From assembly GCF_963678635.1 (NCBI RefSeq), contig NC_087063.1, positions 84,615,574 through 84,679,573 on the forward strand: a stretch of DNA of 64,000 nucleotides, read 5' to 3'. How positions within the stretch are numbered: position 1 is the stretch's first letter; each line of letters opens with the position of its first letter. This DNA is from Symsagittifera roscoffensis. Lineage: Eukaryota; Xenacoelomorpha; Acoela; Convolutidae. Shown piece by piece: positions 1 through 11,071 of this stretch. Under the pieces are notes generated by a model, which worked only from the letters and a program-made list of their open reading frames with translations, made no database searches and was not told the DNA's origin. The translations under genes were made by a program, and so were the position numbers.

Positions 1-1559
1 TAAATGGGAAATGGCTCTGGGCGCACACGTGTCACCAGGATGTTATAAGTCACGTGATATAGGCCCTCAATGTCTGCACAGCATAAGAGCCACAAGTTGG
101 TCTCAAATTGGTCCTTCTTCCGACAAAACTGGTACCGCAAAACCGAATAAACTATCAAAACGTTTGTCAAACTATCAAAACTGATCAATAAATTGCTCAC
201 CTTCAAATTCAATTTGAAATAATTTGGTTTATTTAGATGACTTAAAAAAGGTAAATATCAAAGAGTATCCAAAACTGATCTTTTTTTACAACAGTTGAAT
301 ATTTAACAGTGTGTGTTTAAGGAAGGAAGAGAACTTTTCTGCCGAACCCTAATTTATTCTGATGGTACTTGTGGTGCTAATCTATACTAATTTCACAGAG
401 GCATTTGCCCAACAAATATCAATTGTAAGTTTTGGAAGAATGCACAGAAAACAACCATGTTTGGTCTTCCTGACAAAGTTCCTGAACGAGCTGCTCATTG
501 CTGAAAATTTCTCGTTCAGGGCAAATTTTTTTGATATTGTGACCATTTTGAAACTAACAACGCAATGCTACATTCATGAACAATTACATACGCTTATAAT
601 GGTCCAGGTTAAAAATTTAGCCGACAAAGAAACTTTTGGGTTTAATTTTTTTAATTTTTTTTTCGGCTCAAATTTTGTCTCCCATAATTGAGACATTAAC
701 CTTCGAGGACTGCTTAAAAAATGAACATAAGGCAGCCAATCACAATTTATGTGCGTCAATTTAGTAGCAGACGAGTTTATGTTCAGTACTTGTGTTACAT
801 TCACATTCATCATCATCATTCTACCTTTATTTAACACATCTTCTTCTCTAAAATTGTTCTTGTTAATTGATTCGCTAAATTTATTCCTTAGACTGATTTT
901 AAATAGTTATATTGCCGTTTTTCTCTTTCCGGGTTCATCTCCAAATAAGGAAAATGCTTAGTCATTCAATTTCACAATAAGAGCCCATGGAAAAACGCTA
1001 GTCATGCAATTTCATACCACGAAAACTGTGTGACTAGCACTTTGTTTTCATGGAGAAAAAATTTCTAGAGAAAAAAATTTGGGGAGAAAAAATTATTGGT
1101 ACTTTTTTATGCCCCAAACACATTTCTAGGCGCAAACAAACAAACTTCAAAAAAAGCTTTTTGCATGTAAATTTGATTTTTTTTATCTATAACGTAGTCT
1201 AGGCATAGGCAGTCTTTTTGCATAAAACTAACAGAAATCAGCATGATCTTTTTGTGTGAAGCCAGAACTTTATTTTTCGTTTTAGATAGTACAAATTTTT
1301 AAATTTTGTCAGAAAAGCCGCGATTTACAAACCCTCAAACTTTCAAAAAAGAAACTTTTCAGCCATACATAAAAAAAAATAAAAATTTCGATGTAAGTAT
1401 ATGTGAAATTATAACAGTAATTTACACGCCAAATCTCCAAATGCAACCTTTTAATGAGATTCTTGCCACTGTTATAATTTTAGCCGCTTTATAACGACAC
1501 TTTATTCTTGAAGACTTTATAACCAACCATTTTTGACGGAATCTTTTCATATTATTCAA

Positions 1560-1830
1560 AAGGTATTGTTGTCCTGAGCTTAAATTTAAAATAAATTTTC
1601 ACCAGTGATCAATTTGCGTAATGATATGGGAGTTTAAAGACTGCCATTTTGGCCAATTTGGAACAATTAACGCGCAATTTTAGAAAAAAATTTCAAATTT
1701 TAGAAAAAAAAATTTTCGTTTTATTTTGTTTCATTTAATTTTTTTCATGTTATTACTGCTGCTCCATAAACCCTAAAAGGCAGTCGGAACATTCAAGGCT
1801 TCGCCCTGATACGAGCAGTCTTGTTTTATT
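1560..1830 (+). repeat. Dispersed repeat, copy a
   Basis: This copy shares ordered blocks with sequences near 5133, 5780 and 7300: a 'ttgttgtcctgagctt' block, a 'ggccaatttggaacaatt' block followed by 'aacgcgcaattt', and a block reading 'cattcaaggcttcgccctg'. The last block occurs in reverse complement near 5302-5325. Copies are strongly diverged, so edges are approximate. No coding capacity is visible. It is probably an old non-autonomous transposon family, class unknown. Confidence 0.45.
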
Positions 1831-2821
1831 TAGAATTGCACACGAAAACTTGAAGCGAAACTCAAAAGTTTTTTTTAAATAAGGAAAAATGCAAGTCACA
1901 CAATTTCACACTGCGAAAAAATGCTAGTCGTACAGTTAGCAGACAATTTGCTGGACAAGTGGAATGCTAGCGTTTTTTGTTTACCCGGATCCTTTGCGCC
2001 TTCAACCATGTCGAGGTGATGACATGCGAGATTGATGACTAGCAGAAACCGAAACCGAAGCATGCTTGATGGTTTATAAATCTGTGATTTTTCTATTTTC
2101 TAATCGAAAAATGAGGCAGGTTGTCACGTATCGCTAAGTGGTCAATCAAAATATAAATTGACCGGTAAGTCCGACAACTAATTTGAAAGAAATTTTGAAC
2201 CGAAAAAAGTAAGTTAAGTTCTCAGAAATTATAGCAAACTGTGAAACACAACTTCATAAAAAATTTATAGAAAATGAAACTTAGAAATTTTCATAGACTA
2301 TTTGTGCATCATTAGGCGAGTTAAACTTTTCTCGTGTTCCAGCTTTTTTAAACTCAATTAACTCCGTTTGTGTTTGCTTTTGGTGGTTTTTATTATTTTC
2401 TCAGATAGTTTTGACAAAAACTTTGAGAAATAATTTTAAAAAACAAGAATTTATAGTTAACCGTAACACTAAGCTTCAAAAAAAACTTGTATTTGAAAAT
2501 TAAAAAACAACACAAATGAGTTGAAAAAAAACCATGCTAATGAATTAGAGCGGAAAGGTGAGCAACGAAACTCTAGGAATAAAGTTAGTGTAGTTGAACC
2601 GAGGACGCAGAGGGGTTGGGCAACTCCCTATTTTACTCTGGAACCTGTTCGAAAACGCAAAAAATGGGAGACAGAAAACCAACAATTCGGTGGAGGGATG
2701 GCATTGAGCCTTCCAGATGGTAACAACACTATTCGCAAGCAACTTGAGGGCCTCTCATTCAATTTTGATTTTTTAGTTTCTTTGTTTTTTAATTTAACCT
2801 TTTCATCTAATTTCTTTTGAT

Positions 2822-2937
2822 CTGATCAAAGCTTTTACCGCTACTAATTGTCGCTTGCTACGAGTCGTCGCGTGCTGCGATTAGCCGCTTTTTTAAATGC
2901 TACGAATAGTCGCTTGCGACGAATTGTTGCCATGCCA
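2822..2937. repeat. Short degenerate repeat of TCGCTTGCTACGA words
   Basis: Words such as 'tcgcttgctacga', 'tcgcgtgctgcga' and 'tcgcttgcgacga' recur about every 30 bases, alternating with 'gctacgaatagtcgc'. It looks like a degenerate minisatellite and is more GC-rich than its surroundings. Confidence 0.4.
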
Positions 2938-3180
2938 GAACAAAATCTAACTCCAATTTATCAGTGGCAAATTGGTTGATATCATATTGAAGTATACTCG
3001 TTAATCAGCTCAATTCTGAATATTATCTGCCGAAAGCTTTCAGCTCGTGATCGTTTTTCTCTAGAAAAACCTCGACTTTTCAAGAGCCATTTTTGACGCT
3101 AGTTTCTTATAGTATAGATGTCTGGAACTGAAAGTTATTTCTGATCTGGTCTCAATCTGAAAAAGATTTATATTAACTTT

Positions 3181-3200
3181 ATATATATATATATATATAT
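3181..3200. repeat. (AT)10 microsatellite
   Basis: Ten uninterrupted AT dinucleotides. Confidence 0.95.
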
Positions 3201-3476
3201 GAATATCCAACGATTACCTTAAACCAACCGTCTACTTACAACCACACCCCAATTTCTCGTACCACTCAATACCCAAAATTTTTCAGCTCTCGAACTTTGT
3301 TCGGACGCAGGAAACAAAATTGAACTTCTGAAGGCAATATTTTAAAATTTGGATGATTATTGGAGAAAAAGTGATGTGATTTGATACTAAAATGAGCTAA
3401 GTTTTTTGCCTGCATCAAAACGGTCCACTTTTTTGATCCAATGGGTCATATTTGTCGGCATTCAGTGCATCAACAA

Positions 3477-3645
3477 TTTTTCTAAAACTACAGGATCAAG
3501 TGTTTACAGAACTCTTCAGCGCTTAAAAAGTCAGCTCTATCAGTCAGCGCTTAAAAAGTTTATCTTTTTAAGCGCTGACTGATAGAGCTGACTTTTTAAG
3601 CGCTGAAGAGTTCTGTAAACACTTGATCCTGTAGTTTTAGAAAAA
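3477..3645. repeat. Perfect 82-bp inverted repeat with 5-nt spacer
   Basis: The left arm (3477-3558) and right arm (3564-3645) are exact reverse complements over all 82 bases, separated only by 'tttat'. The arm itself contains two copies of 'cagcgcttaaaaag'. An RNA from either strand would form a mismatch-free 82-bp hairpin; as DNA it could extrude a cruciform. No gene overlaps it. It may be a foldback transposon, a source of hairpin RNA, or the product of template switching, including an assembly or library artefact. Confidence 0.95.
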
Positions 3646-4087
3646 ATTTTGAAAGAACAACGAAGTTTTAGCAAAATTAAATCTCCTATTTTTCGTAAAA
3701 TTGTCTAGACTTTGTTTTAAAAGTTTGAAGTTACTTGCTTAACATTTAATACCGTAGTTTTTGGATAACAATTGATTCAATAAAAGAAGTCAAATTATGC
3801 AAAACTTGGTTCTGAACTTCGCATGAAAACTACTTTTGACAAAACTCATCAACTATTTCCTTAGTTTTGTACGATTTTGAGTCATCTATTTTAGGCTGAC
3901 TGACCCTAAAAACTTTCTGAAGGCTCTTTAATGCTAATTTTGAGGGGAAGCGCGCTCGAAAAAACGCGATTTGTTGGCAAGAATTTTCCAAAAAAGGCCT
4001 AATTTCTTGGCATGTTTTGCAAAATTTTGTCTGCGGCGCAGAAAATTTAGTCAAAACAGGATCTGTTTAGTGCTTTGGCAGAGCTCA

Positions 4088-4202
4088 GAAAATCCGCCTC
4101 CTTTCCTCGAGAAAATCCTAGATCCGCCCCTGTATGTGTATATATATATATAGATATGTAAGGGCGGATCTAGGAGTTTCTCGAGGAAAGGGGCGGATTT
4201 TC
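4088..4202. repeat. Imperfect inverted repeat with hAT-like termini
   Basis: The arms at 4088-4132 and about 4160-4202 are near-complementary (one indel and a few mismatches) and carry 'aggggcggatctagga'-type sequence. CAGGGGCGGATC-like ends are common among hAT transposon and MITE termini (established knowledge). Here the CAGGGG ends face inward, around a TA-rich core (4133-4159). This suggests two facing remnants or a rearranged MITE rather than one intact element. Confidence 0.55.
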
Positions 4203-5132
4203 AAAAAAAATTGATAAATTGACTTTTTTTAGGACGACTAAATTGATTTGAATATCTGATTTTAGCAAAAAGATTGAAACAGACAAACAAGCAAACAAAA
4301 GCCAATGATTAAATTAGGATTATGATTATAGAAAAATTTGCAAAACAGCTAGTTTTTAGACAGAGCTTCTGTCTCAAAGTTGTCTGCAATAAAAAATCAA
4401 ATTCGCATACAAGCATAGAAGCAATCTTGGAGTTTTTGAACGTGTGTTTTTGCAAATTTAGTTGATATTAGATAAAATTTGAAGAACTAAAGTTGCCTAA
4501 AAAATTACAAGAATTGTTTTGGTATCAATTATTTTGCAAAATTTGCAACTAAAATTCTACCGCAAAAAGGGTCATTTTGGCGCTTTTTAGTCAATCAAAA
4601 ATAGCACAAATTACTCATACAATACCAAGTCAATTGATGAGCAAACTATTTCACAGTGAACTTATTACGCAGCCAAATCAAGTTCTAGAAAGGAAAAGAA
4701 TTCAAAAGTTTGAGGAAAACGTTTCACATTTGGTTAAAGGCAAAAAGCTCGAATTTTGAAAAGTAAAGTTGACATTTTTGGCTATCAAACATGTCTATGT
4801 ACTGACATTGAAAACAATATATATCTGTTTTTCTCATCGGTTGACTCATTTTTTGGAGTGACAAGTTAGTTTCCAATTTTGCTAAATTAAAAGAATCTTA
4901 ATCATTCTGGTAAAAGCTGAGCAACTTCAATTTCTTTTTCAAAAGTTATTTTTATGAAGTCAACGCAGTTTGAGAACCAATTTTTTAAAAGTGCCAACTT
5001 TGTTCCTTTTCTCCTGACAATTTAAATCAGCGCTGCTGCAGAGGCGTTTTTCAGTTAAACTGCTCCTTAGTATAAAAAATTTCGTCGCAAAAATGAGCAG
5101 GCGGCAGATTTTTTATACCATGTGAAAGAGTT
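4203..5132. other. AT-rich intergenic DNA, nothing recognised
   Basis: No gene or clear repeat was seen. A 60-codon frame (4577-4759) has biased composition and no family features. Confidence 0.55.
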
Positions 5133-5330
5133 TGTTGTCCTGAACTCAAATTTAAAAATATTGTTTCACCTTTGATTATTTTTTGTTAAGTTACGGGGGT
5201 TTTACAATTGTCAATATATAAATGCGGTACAATTTCGATTGAGACCAGCAATTTAATCATTTTAAAACAGTGCGAGACGCTAAACAAGAGTGCCTGTTTA
5301 TCAGGACGAAGCCCTGAATGTTTTACCTGA
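5133..5330 (+). repeat. Dispersed repeat, copy b
   Basis: It has the 'tttgttgtcctgaactcaaa' block found near 1567, followed by 'tatcaggacgaagccctgaa', the reverse complement of the block near 1780-1805. The same family is seen at about 1560, 5780 and 7300. Diverged and non-coding. Confidence 0.4.
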
Positions 5331-5479
5331 ACTTTGAGGTCAATTTAAAAGTTTTTGTTAGAAAAATTGACTATATTGAAAAAAAGAAAGAAGGTTTTTT
5401 ATGATCTTTTTTTTTCCCATTTCCCATACCACGCGCTAATATCAAAAAAAAGTATTTGGCGTCTTGTATCCTAATTTAA

Positions 5480-5640
5480 CGACCGAATGATTTGTCTCAA
5501 TTCAGATTGGATCGCATTAATCCGCCGCTAACGCGTGCATTAGGAACGCAATATATCGCGCGTTAGTTATACCAAATACATCAAATTAGTAATTTTCAAA
5601 GCATTATAGCTTTACAAAAGATCACAAGTGAAATCACAAG
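5480..5640 (-). repeat. Dispersed repeat fragment with GCGCGTTA core
   Basis: Contains 'atatatcgcgcgttag' preceded by 'taatccgccgctaacgcgtg' and followed by 'aaaagatcacaagtgaaatc'. The same order of words occurs at about 5812-5940 and in part at 7310-7405. Edges uncertain. Confidence 0.4.
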
Positions 5641-5779
5641 ACAAAAAATTAAATGAAATAAAATAAATGAATTTTTTTTTAATTTGAGATTTTTTGTGAA
5701 AACCATCACCCAACACGCCATGTAAAGTATAAAGTGATAGATTTCGCTTCTAGTAACAAACTAATTATAGCAAATAAGC

Positions 5780-6160
5780 TTCCTTCCATAAATTTGGAAC
5801 AATTTCTAAGACGGATTAAATCTCCGCTTACGCATTAATAGCGCGAAGTATATCGCGCGTTAATTGTCCCAAATTGGCCGAAATGGCAATCTTTACTAAT
5901 AGCCCCAACACTTTACGAAAAATGATCACAGGTGGAATATCTTTTCAAAATTAAGTTCAAGACAACAATAACTTTTGAATGATATAAAAAAATTTCGTCA
6001 AAAACGACAATTTAAAACGTCGAAATTTGTCTGAAGAAAAAAAACCTAACACGAGCACAAATATTCCGTTACTATCGTTACGAAAGTCGGAACAAAAAAA
6101 ATTGCAAAAAATTGGAAAAAGAGTTAGAAAAATTCTGGGCAAATTTTGAGTAGCACTTAA
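5780..6160 (-). repeat. Dispersed repeat, copy d
   Basis: Carries 'tatatcgcgcgttaattg', 'tcccaaattggccgaaatgg', 'aaaaatgatcacagg', 'ttcaagacaacaataactt' and 'gcacaaatattccgtt' in an order largely repeated at 7300-7545. Reverse-complement versions of its first part occur at 1560-1690. The family looks like a few-hundred-bp non-autonomous element; no terminal repeat could be defined by eye. Confidence 0.45.
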
Positions 6161-6958
6161 ACAACTTTCTCAATTTTGTTGGTATCCGAATTACGTCTAC
6201 TAGCTGTTTGAAATTATACGGCACTTGATCCTTGAGAGTTTTTTTGGAGCAGTCAAAACTGAGTCACAAAAACCCGACATTGATCCATGGTTCTGTTCCG
6301 CATCTCAAGAAAGGCCGAAACCACAAGAATTTTCGGATCAGTGCAAAACTGTTAATGTGACGAATGTCCTTCATGGCAGCTGAAGTAGTTTTTGTTAAAA
6401 ACATGATAAAAATTGCTGAAAAAATCAATTTCGCAAATCTTTCCTCCACACGCAATGTCAAGTATAAACTAGCTTATCTCAATTCAGTTTGGAATGATTT
6501 CGCAGCCGGCAGAAATATTTCGTCAATTTCATCGAAAGCCGGAAAAAACCCAAAGAAAAATCAATTTCTGCAATTTTTTTTACTTCTTTCACAAGAAAAC
6601 TAAATATGAAGAAGATTGCTCGTATCAGATCAAGGACTTGAATGTTGCGACTATCCTTTAGGTGTTTAATGTAAATTTAGGTTGCCAATTTTCACACAAA
6701 AGCAATTCGGAGCTTCGCGCCAAATGCAGTACAATATTAAAAACAATGCCAAAGAAACTATACTTAACCAAAGTTCAAGATTGTTTTTCTCGATTTGTCT
6801 GGTATAAAACTTAAGTAAAAAAATTTAATTTTAATTTAGAATCAGAAAAAACTACTGAAGCGGTTACAGAACCGACAACACTTCAGATACCACAGCTGTC
6901 AAAAAATGTTTTCATTAAAATACAAAAAAAAACACAAATTAAAGTCCTCACCTTAATA
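6161..6958. other. AT-rich intergenic DNA
   Basis: No supported gene. The words 'ctcaattcagtttgg' (about 6480) and 'aatatttcgtcaatttcatc' (about 6511) resemble parts of the neighbouring dispersed repeat. Short frames on either strand show no recognisable domain. Confidence 0.5.
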
Positions 6959-6966
6959 CACACACG

Positions 6967-7002
<36 letters not shown>
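6959..7002. repeat. (CA)n microsatellite
   Basis: Runs of CA interrupted by G or T near the left end, then an uninterrupted CA tract. Confidence 0.95.
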
Positions 7003-7003
<1 letters not shown>

Positions 7004-7299
7004 GTGGACAAGTCACAGATCTAAAAACAACTCAAAATGTGGCCACAAAGCCTATATAATTTTTACCGTGACATTTTAGCTGATTGAGCAGAAAAAAAGA
7101 AAAATTGATTTTAAAACAAATCAGAGTTGGCTATACAATAAACGTTGCACACAAAGTTTGAATAGAACAGGCATTTAAAATGCAAGCATGCTCAAAAAAT
7201 TGTGGATAGTTGACAAAAGTACAGAGTCAGAAATTTCAGATGGTAAAATGATTCAGCGACTTTGTTGAACAAGCTGTTTACCAGGAACAAAGTATTGAA

Positions 7300-7545
7300 A
7301 AAGTGGAAATTTAACGCGCCTCCATTGTCTCAAATTGGTTGAAGTTGTCCCAAAATGATCACATGTAACAAATGATTACAATTTGACAAAAAATGATCAC
7401 AAGCGAAATACTTTTGTAGTTTTGAGCTCAGGCATCATAATCTTTCAGCCTGTAGACTGAATAAAAACCACCCAAGCACAAATATTCCGTCTATTTTCTT
7501 CAAAAATCGGAACATTAAGAAATAGAAGGAAGAAGTAAATTAAAA
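7300..7545 (-). repeat. Dispersed repeat, copy e
   Basis: Shares 'aacgcgcc', 'tctcaaattgg', 'aaaatgatcaca' (present twice) and 'gcacaaatattccgtc' with copy d at 5780-6160, in the same order. Confidence 0.45.
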
Positions 7546-8332
7546 AAAATTCATTGCGTCAGAATTTATGCAACTAAACTGGAGTTGGTTTTGTACAATA
7601 AAAAAATTAATTCTAAATTGTTATGACCTGATTTCGTCAGCATTAAAGTAGGAGTCAAATTTTTGTGCACGAGTACGGAATCTGTGCATGAATAAAACAT
7701 TTTTTGTCTAATTAAACTCTTGGGACAACTTTTACTGCAGAAAACGTGGAAAGTCAAATAGCGCTAATGCTCCTACTTTATTGCTTGGCTACTTTGTTTT
7801 ATGCTGGCTACATAAAACAACGGGACAACAAGACGACAAGTTATCGAGGAGGCGACCACTTGTGTGGTTTTAGCTTCCTCTCTGCTTAACTTTTATTCAC
7901 ATCTAGTCATGCAAACTGTGAAAACCAAGACGCTGATTAAAACTTTGTTTCTGAACACCGTTTTTCACCGTCTCATTTTTCCATAAACATTTTCAAAAGC
8001 TTTGTCGTCTAATTTTTTAGCCATGCTTGTTTACACCGTGTTTGTTTATTAAACTAGCTGGTAAGTTTTTTAAACAGCTGCTATCTAAACTAAGACATTA
8101 GGACGACATTAAATCATTCAGAGCATTCAGGCAAAGAAATACATCAGTTTATATCCCTCTAATTATTCGATTCTTATTCAAAACTTCTGGGAATAAAAAC
8201 TTGAACAAAAAGTGAGCGGCGAAAACAATTTTTATGATTGCAAGCATTTGATTGTCATTTGAAGGTGTGTTTGAAAAAACTGTCGTCTTATTGGTTGTGG
8301 TCTTAAGTTGGGGACAGACAGTGTTCTAGTGT
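7546..8332. other. DRC3 3' flank, probably including its 3'UTR
   Basis: No second gene is visible. On the minus strand a candidate AATAAA polyadenylation signal (plus-strand 'tttatt', 8045-8050) lies about 285 nt after the DRC3 stop, a plausible 3'UTR length. There is no long T tract on the plus strand near the gene end, so no sign that DRC3 is a poly(A)-tailed retrocopy. Confidence 0.4.
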
Positions 8333-9910
8333 TTATACAGCCACAATGTCTAGGTCCTCCATTTCATCTCTGAGGTTGTCGCAGAGGTGGTTTATTTCCA
8401 CCACTCTGTTCCGGTTCCTCTCGATCTCCTCCTTGGCGTGCACCTGGTCTATCAGTCCAGTCATCCAGCTGTTGATGCGACTCACAATTCTGTCTTCTCT
8501 GGCGTCGATCACGTACAGGTGTCTGTCGTGTGACGCACTCACTGCATTCGTCACACTGTCTTTGTCCACAAACAGTTCTCGCAAGTCGTCCGTGATTTGG
8601 TCCGCATCTACTTCGCTCTTCAGAATCTTCTCCAACATGTTGATGGAGATCTCCAGCAGCTTCTCACTATGCGTGTTCTCCAGTTCTCTCAGCTGGACAA
8701 AGCGCGCCTGGATTTTCTCCAGAAAGCCTGACACCAGATCGGCCAAGTTTCTCTCGAACTCTTTGATGGTGTCCTCAAGTTGGTCCACCAGCTGCAGCTC
8801 CAGCGTCATCAAGTTGTCCCACAGCGCCTGGATCTCTTCATTAAACTTGGAAACCAAGGAGTCCACATGAGATTGCTCTTTCGTGGTAGTTATCATGGCG
8901 AACACGTCCAGTTTGTAGTTTGTGAATTGTTCCACAGCATCAGCCGACTTGGCCCTGTTTGCTGCCTTGGCCTCTTCGATGCATGTGAAAAAAGTGTCAA
9001 CTTCCGACTTCCTGATCTCAGCCGCTTCCATCCCGTACTCGAAGATTTTCATGCACACATCAGAGAACTTCTCTTCGAAAACAGGGAGGATGTCCTCTTC
9101 CATATTTGGAAGCTTGTTCAGCTTCTTCCCATCCGAGTCTTCGTCGTACATTTCCAGGTACAGTGGATTCCCGTCGAGATTCTCCACGTAAGCCAGAGTG
9201 TGCTGTTCCAGCGCTTCCACGTTCTTCTTCTCCTCGGACTTCTTGCGCTGACTTATCACCTCCTCCTCCTCCAGCTGTCCCAGATCCATGAAGTACTTCT
9301 CCTTGGCTGCAGCTCGCGATTCAGGGTCGATCATGCGGAAGTCGAGGTAGACCAGGTTGGGTAAGTAGGCGATTGTGAACGCTTTGTACTCGTCTTCCTT
9401 CTGACAGAATGGGTTCTGCGATAGATTCACACTCTGCAGATGTTTGAACTGTCGTAAATACACCAGATCATTCAAGTTCGACAAAAAATTGCAGCCCAAA
9501 GAGAGCACTTGCAGTTGTTCGAGTGAGTCAAGCTTCTCTATTTTTGAGATCCTGTTGCTGCAGAGAGTCAAATCCTGCAGTTTTTTCAGACTGCTCAGCC
9601 CATCTATCTTTTCTATATTGTTGAAAGAGAGGTCAAGCCACACCAAATGCACTAAACTGTCCAAGCCGTCAATACGCTCAATAATATTGTTGTCCAACGA
9701 CAGTCTTGTTAGACTTGAGAAACTCCAGAGATTTTCGATCTGCAAAATGTTTCGAAAGTCGAGCCTCAAGTTTATGACGTCTTTGTAATCAATTCCTTCC
9801 TGGTCTGCAATTTTTCCAGCTTGATTTTTGGGTCCTTGTTCTTTGATCGCCATCATCAACATGACGTCATCGATGACGGCCGGCTCTATTGTATCGTACA
9901 CTCGTGACAT
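8333..9910 (-). CDS. DRC3: Dynein regulatory complex subunit 3 (LRRC48-like)
   Basis: A 525-codon open frame. DRC3 is a subunit of the nexin-dynein regulatory complex, which links axonemal doublets and controls ciliary/flagellar dynein (family knowledge). The N terminus MSRVYD and the block 'DFRNIL-IENLW' are typical. SDS22-like leucine-rich repeats span roughly residues 45-160 (consensus LxxLDLSFNNIxKIDGL), followed by a cap ending near YLPNLVYLDFR. Residues ~200-520 are acidic and helical, with conserved segments DLRELFVDKD, SASHDRHL and EDRIVSRINSW. Length matches animal orthologues, so the protein looks complete. I chose the ATG at 9910: the frame extends six codons upstream only through a non-ATG codon and a likely splice acceptor. 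The coding region is more GC-rich than its flanks and has no internal intron. Identification is very secure; whether other paralogues exist cannot be seen. Confidence 0.97.
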   Translation of the reverse strand: MSRVYDTIEPAVIDDVMLMMAIKEQGPKNQAGKIADQEGIDYKDVINLRLDFRNILQIENLWSFSSLTRLSLDNNIIERIDGLDSLVHLVWLDLSFNNIEKIDGLSSLKKLQDLTLCSNRISKIEKLDSLEQLQVLSLGCNFLSNLNDLVYLRQFKHLQSVNLSQNPFCQKEDEYKAFTIAYLPNLVYLDFRMIDPESRAAAKEKYFMDLGQLEEEEVISQRKKSEEKKNVEALEQHTLAYVENLDGNPLYLEMYDEDSDGKKLNKLPNMEEDILPVFEEKFSDVCMKIFEYGMEAAEIRKSEVDTFFTCIEEAKAANRAKSADAVEQFTNYKLDVFAMITTTKEQSHVDSLVSKFNEEIQALWDNLMTLELQLVDQLEDTIKEFERNLADLVSGFLEKIQARFVQLRELENTHSEKLLEISINMLEKILKSEVDADQITDDLRELFVDKDSVTNAVSASHDRHLYVIDAREDRIVSRINSWMTGLIDQVHAKEEIERNRNRVVEINHLCDNLRDEMEDLDIVAV

Positions 9911-9919
9911 GCTAGTAGT

Positions 9920-10035
9920 CTGAAACAAAGAGAAAAAATAGATATGCTTCTGATCTTGTGACTCTTATTCTAATTATTACTGATCTCAGTTATTTAAGAT
10001 TAATCAACAACCGGCGGTGCTTTCCTTTCTCTTAC
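9920..10035 (-). other. Probable 116-bp 5'UTR intron of DRC3
   Basis: On the minus strand 'GGAAAAG|GTAAGAG' (donor, 10035) and a pyrimidine-rich 'TTTTTTCTCTTTGTTTCAG|ACT' (acceptor, 9920) bracket a short intron. The acceptor lies nine bases before the DRC3 ATG. The predicted upstream exon holds 'ATGAGGACGG', which would start a 21-codon upstream frame overlapping the DRC3 start out of frame. An alternative is that the acceptor receives a trans-spliced leader, as in some animal phyla; the good local donor makes ordinary splicing more likely. Confidence 0.65.
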
Positions 10036-10115
10036 CTTTTCCGTGCCGTACTTGCTTCCGTCCTCATTTTGTAGCTTAACATTTTTTTTGAAATATTTGG
10101 TGGTTACATTTTGTT

Positions 10116-10180
10116 GATTTTTTGTCAACATCGATATCAGCTATTAATACAACATCTGCTATTAATGTTGACAAAAAATC
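10116..10180. repeat. 16-bp inverted repeat upstream of DRC3
   Basis: 'gattttttgtcaacat' (10116-10131) and its exact reverse complement (10165-10180) flank a 33-nt spacer that itself repeats 'gctattaat'. A small hairpin about 80 bp upstream of the putative DRC3 first-exon donor. Role unknown. Confidence 0.7.
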
Positions 10181-10554
10181 CGCCAAGTATAAGCACCCTA
10201 AAACAATTTACATATACATTTTGAGTGAAAATTTATATTTCAAAAGTATGGAAAGTTACAAAAAGATGATGAAAGCAGGTGAAGCACAGGGAAGATAAAA
10301 CATAGCCAGCACACAGAAGGAAAAGTCTCGATGAACTTAGGAAAACAGACTATTAGTTGCAATTTATTTTCCAATTTTTGAACTTCGAAGAAAAAAATAC
10401 ATCACGCTAAAGCTCTTTGAATTTGGTTTAAAACGACCCAAGTTGAGCAAACTGGACCAAAAAATGATGTTTTTTGTTTTCTTTTCCGCTGGGAAATACA
10501 ATAATTAGGCGCACAATTTTGTGTCTGTATGATCCTGGATTCTAGAGACAAGTA
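10181..10554. other. AT-rich intergenic DNA, nothing recognised
   Basis: No gene, RNA or strong repeat seen. Confidence 0.5.
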
Positions 10555-11071
10555 TTAAAACATGTTCCAAAATGTAAGTGGATTCCACCTACAAGATTTA
10601 CGTAGATTCCGCGTACATATAATTGTAACGTAAATTTTGTCGGCACATTTTATTTGTTGCGGATTCTGCAACAAGCAAATATAGCTAGTTGTTCTGGGTT
10701 CCGCAACTGTAAGTGGATTCCGCAAAATGTAAGTGGAATCCGCAAAGGTAAGTGGAATCCGCAAAATTTGTACGGGGAATCTGAAAATGTAAGCGGGTTC
10801 CACACACTGTAATGGAATTCAAAAAAATTGTTTATTACTGAACTTGCATATGCACTTGCGGAATTTAAAAGCAAGGACTTAACCATTGTCAGCGGAATCC
10901 ACGATAAAATCTTATAACATTGGTTAACTAAATCGATGGATGTCACACTTAAGTATTTGCAAGCAGTTTTTGGAATCATAGTTTTGGAACCACAACACCG
11001 AATAAATTCATTGGGTTAATTCGGTAATTGTGTTAATTCATTAATGGGTTGACATATCGCCAATTTAGTTG

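Larger units (their letters stand above)
1..3476. other. AT-rich intergenic DNA, no supported gene
   Basis: No recognisable protein family, tRNA or rRNA is visible on either strand. Open frames here are short, AT-driven and often lack an ATG. A slightly GC-richer patch at about 2560-2760 gives a 99-codon frame starting at TTG whose product I do not recognise; it could be an exon or chance. The stretch includes a dispersed-repeat copy (about 1560-1830) and short repeats listed separately. Confidence 0.6.

Noticed and set aside
362-691. 109-codon ATG frame (MVLVVLIYTNFTEAF…)
   Set aside because: F/L/N-rich text expected from AT-rich DNA; ends in poly-T-driven Phe runs; no homologue recognised.
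2521-2820. 99-codon plus-strand frame in a GC-richer patch
   Set aside because: Starts at TTG, has no recognisable domain, and the antisense frame is just as open. Mentioned only as a possible exon.
8346-9364. Plus-strand frames of up to 194 codons overlapping DRC3
   Set aside because: Antisense shadows of the DRC3 coding sequence, with Leu/Ser/Phe-rich text and no domains.
8333-9910. DRC3 as a recent processed retrocopy
   Set aside because: No poly(A) remnant, no flanking direct repeat, a complete frame and a plausible upstream intron; intron-poor gene structure is an equal explanation.
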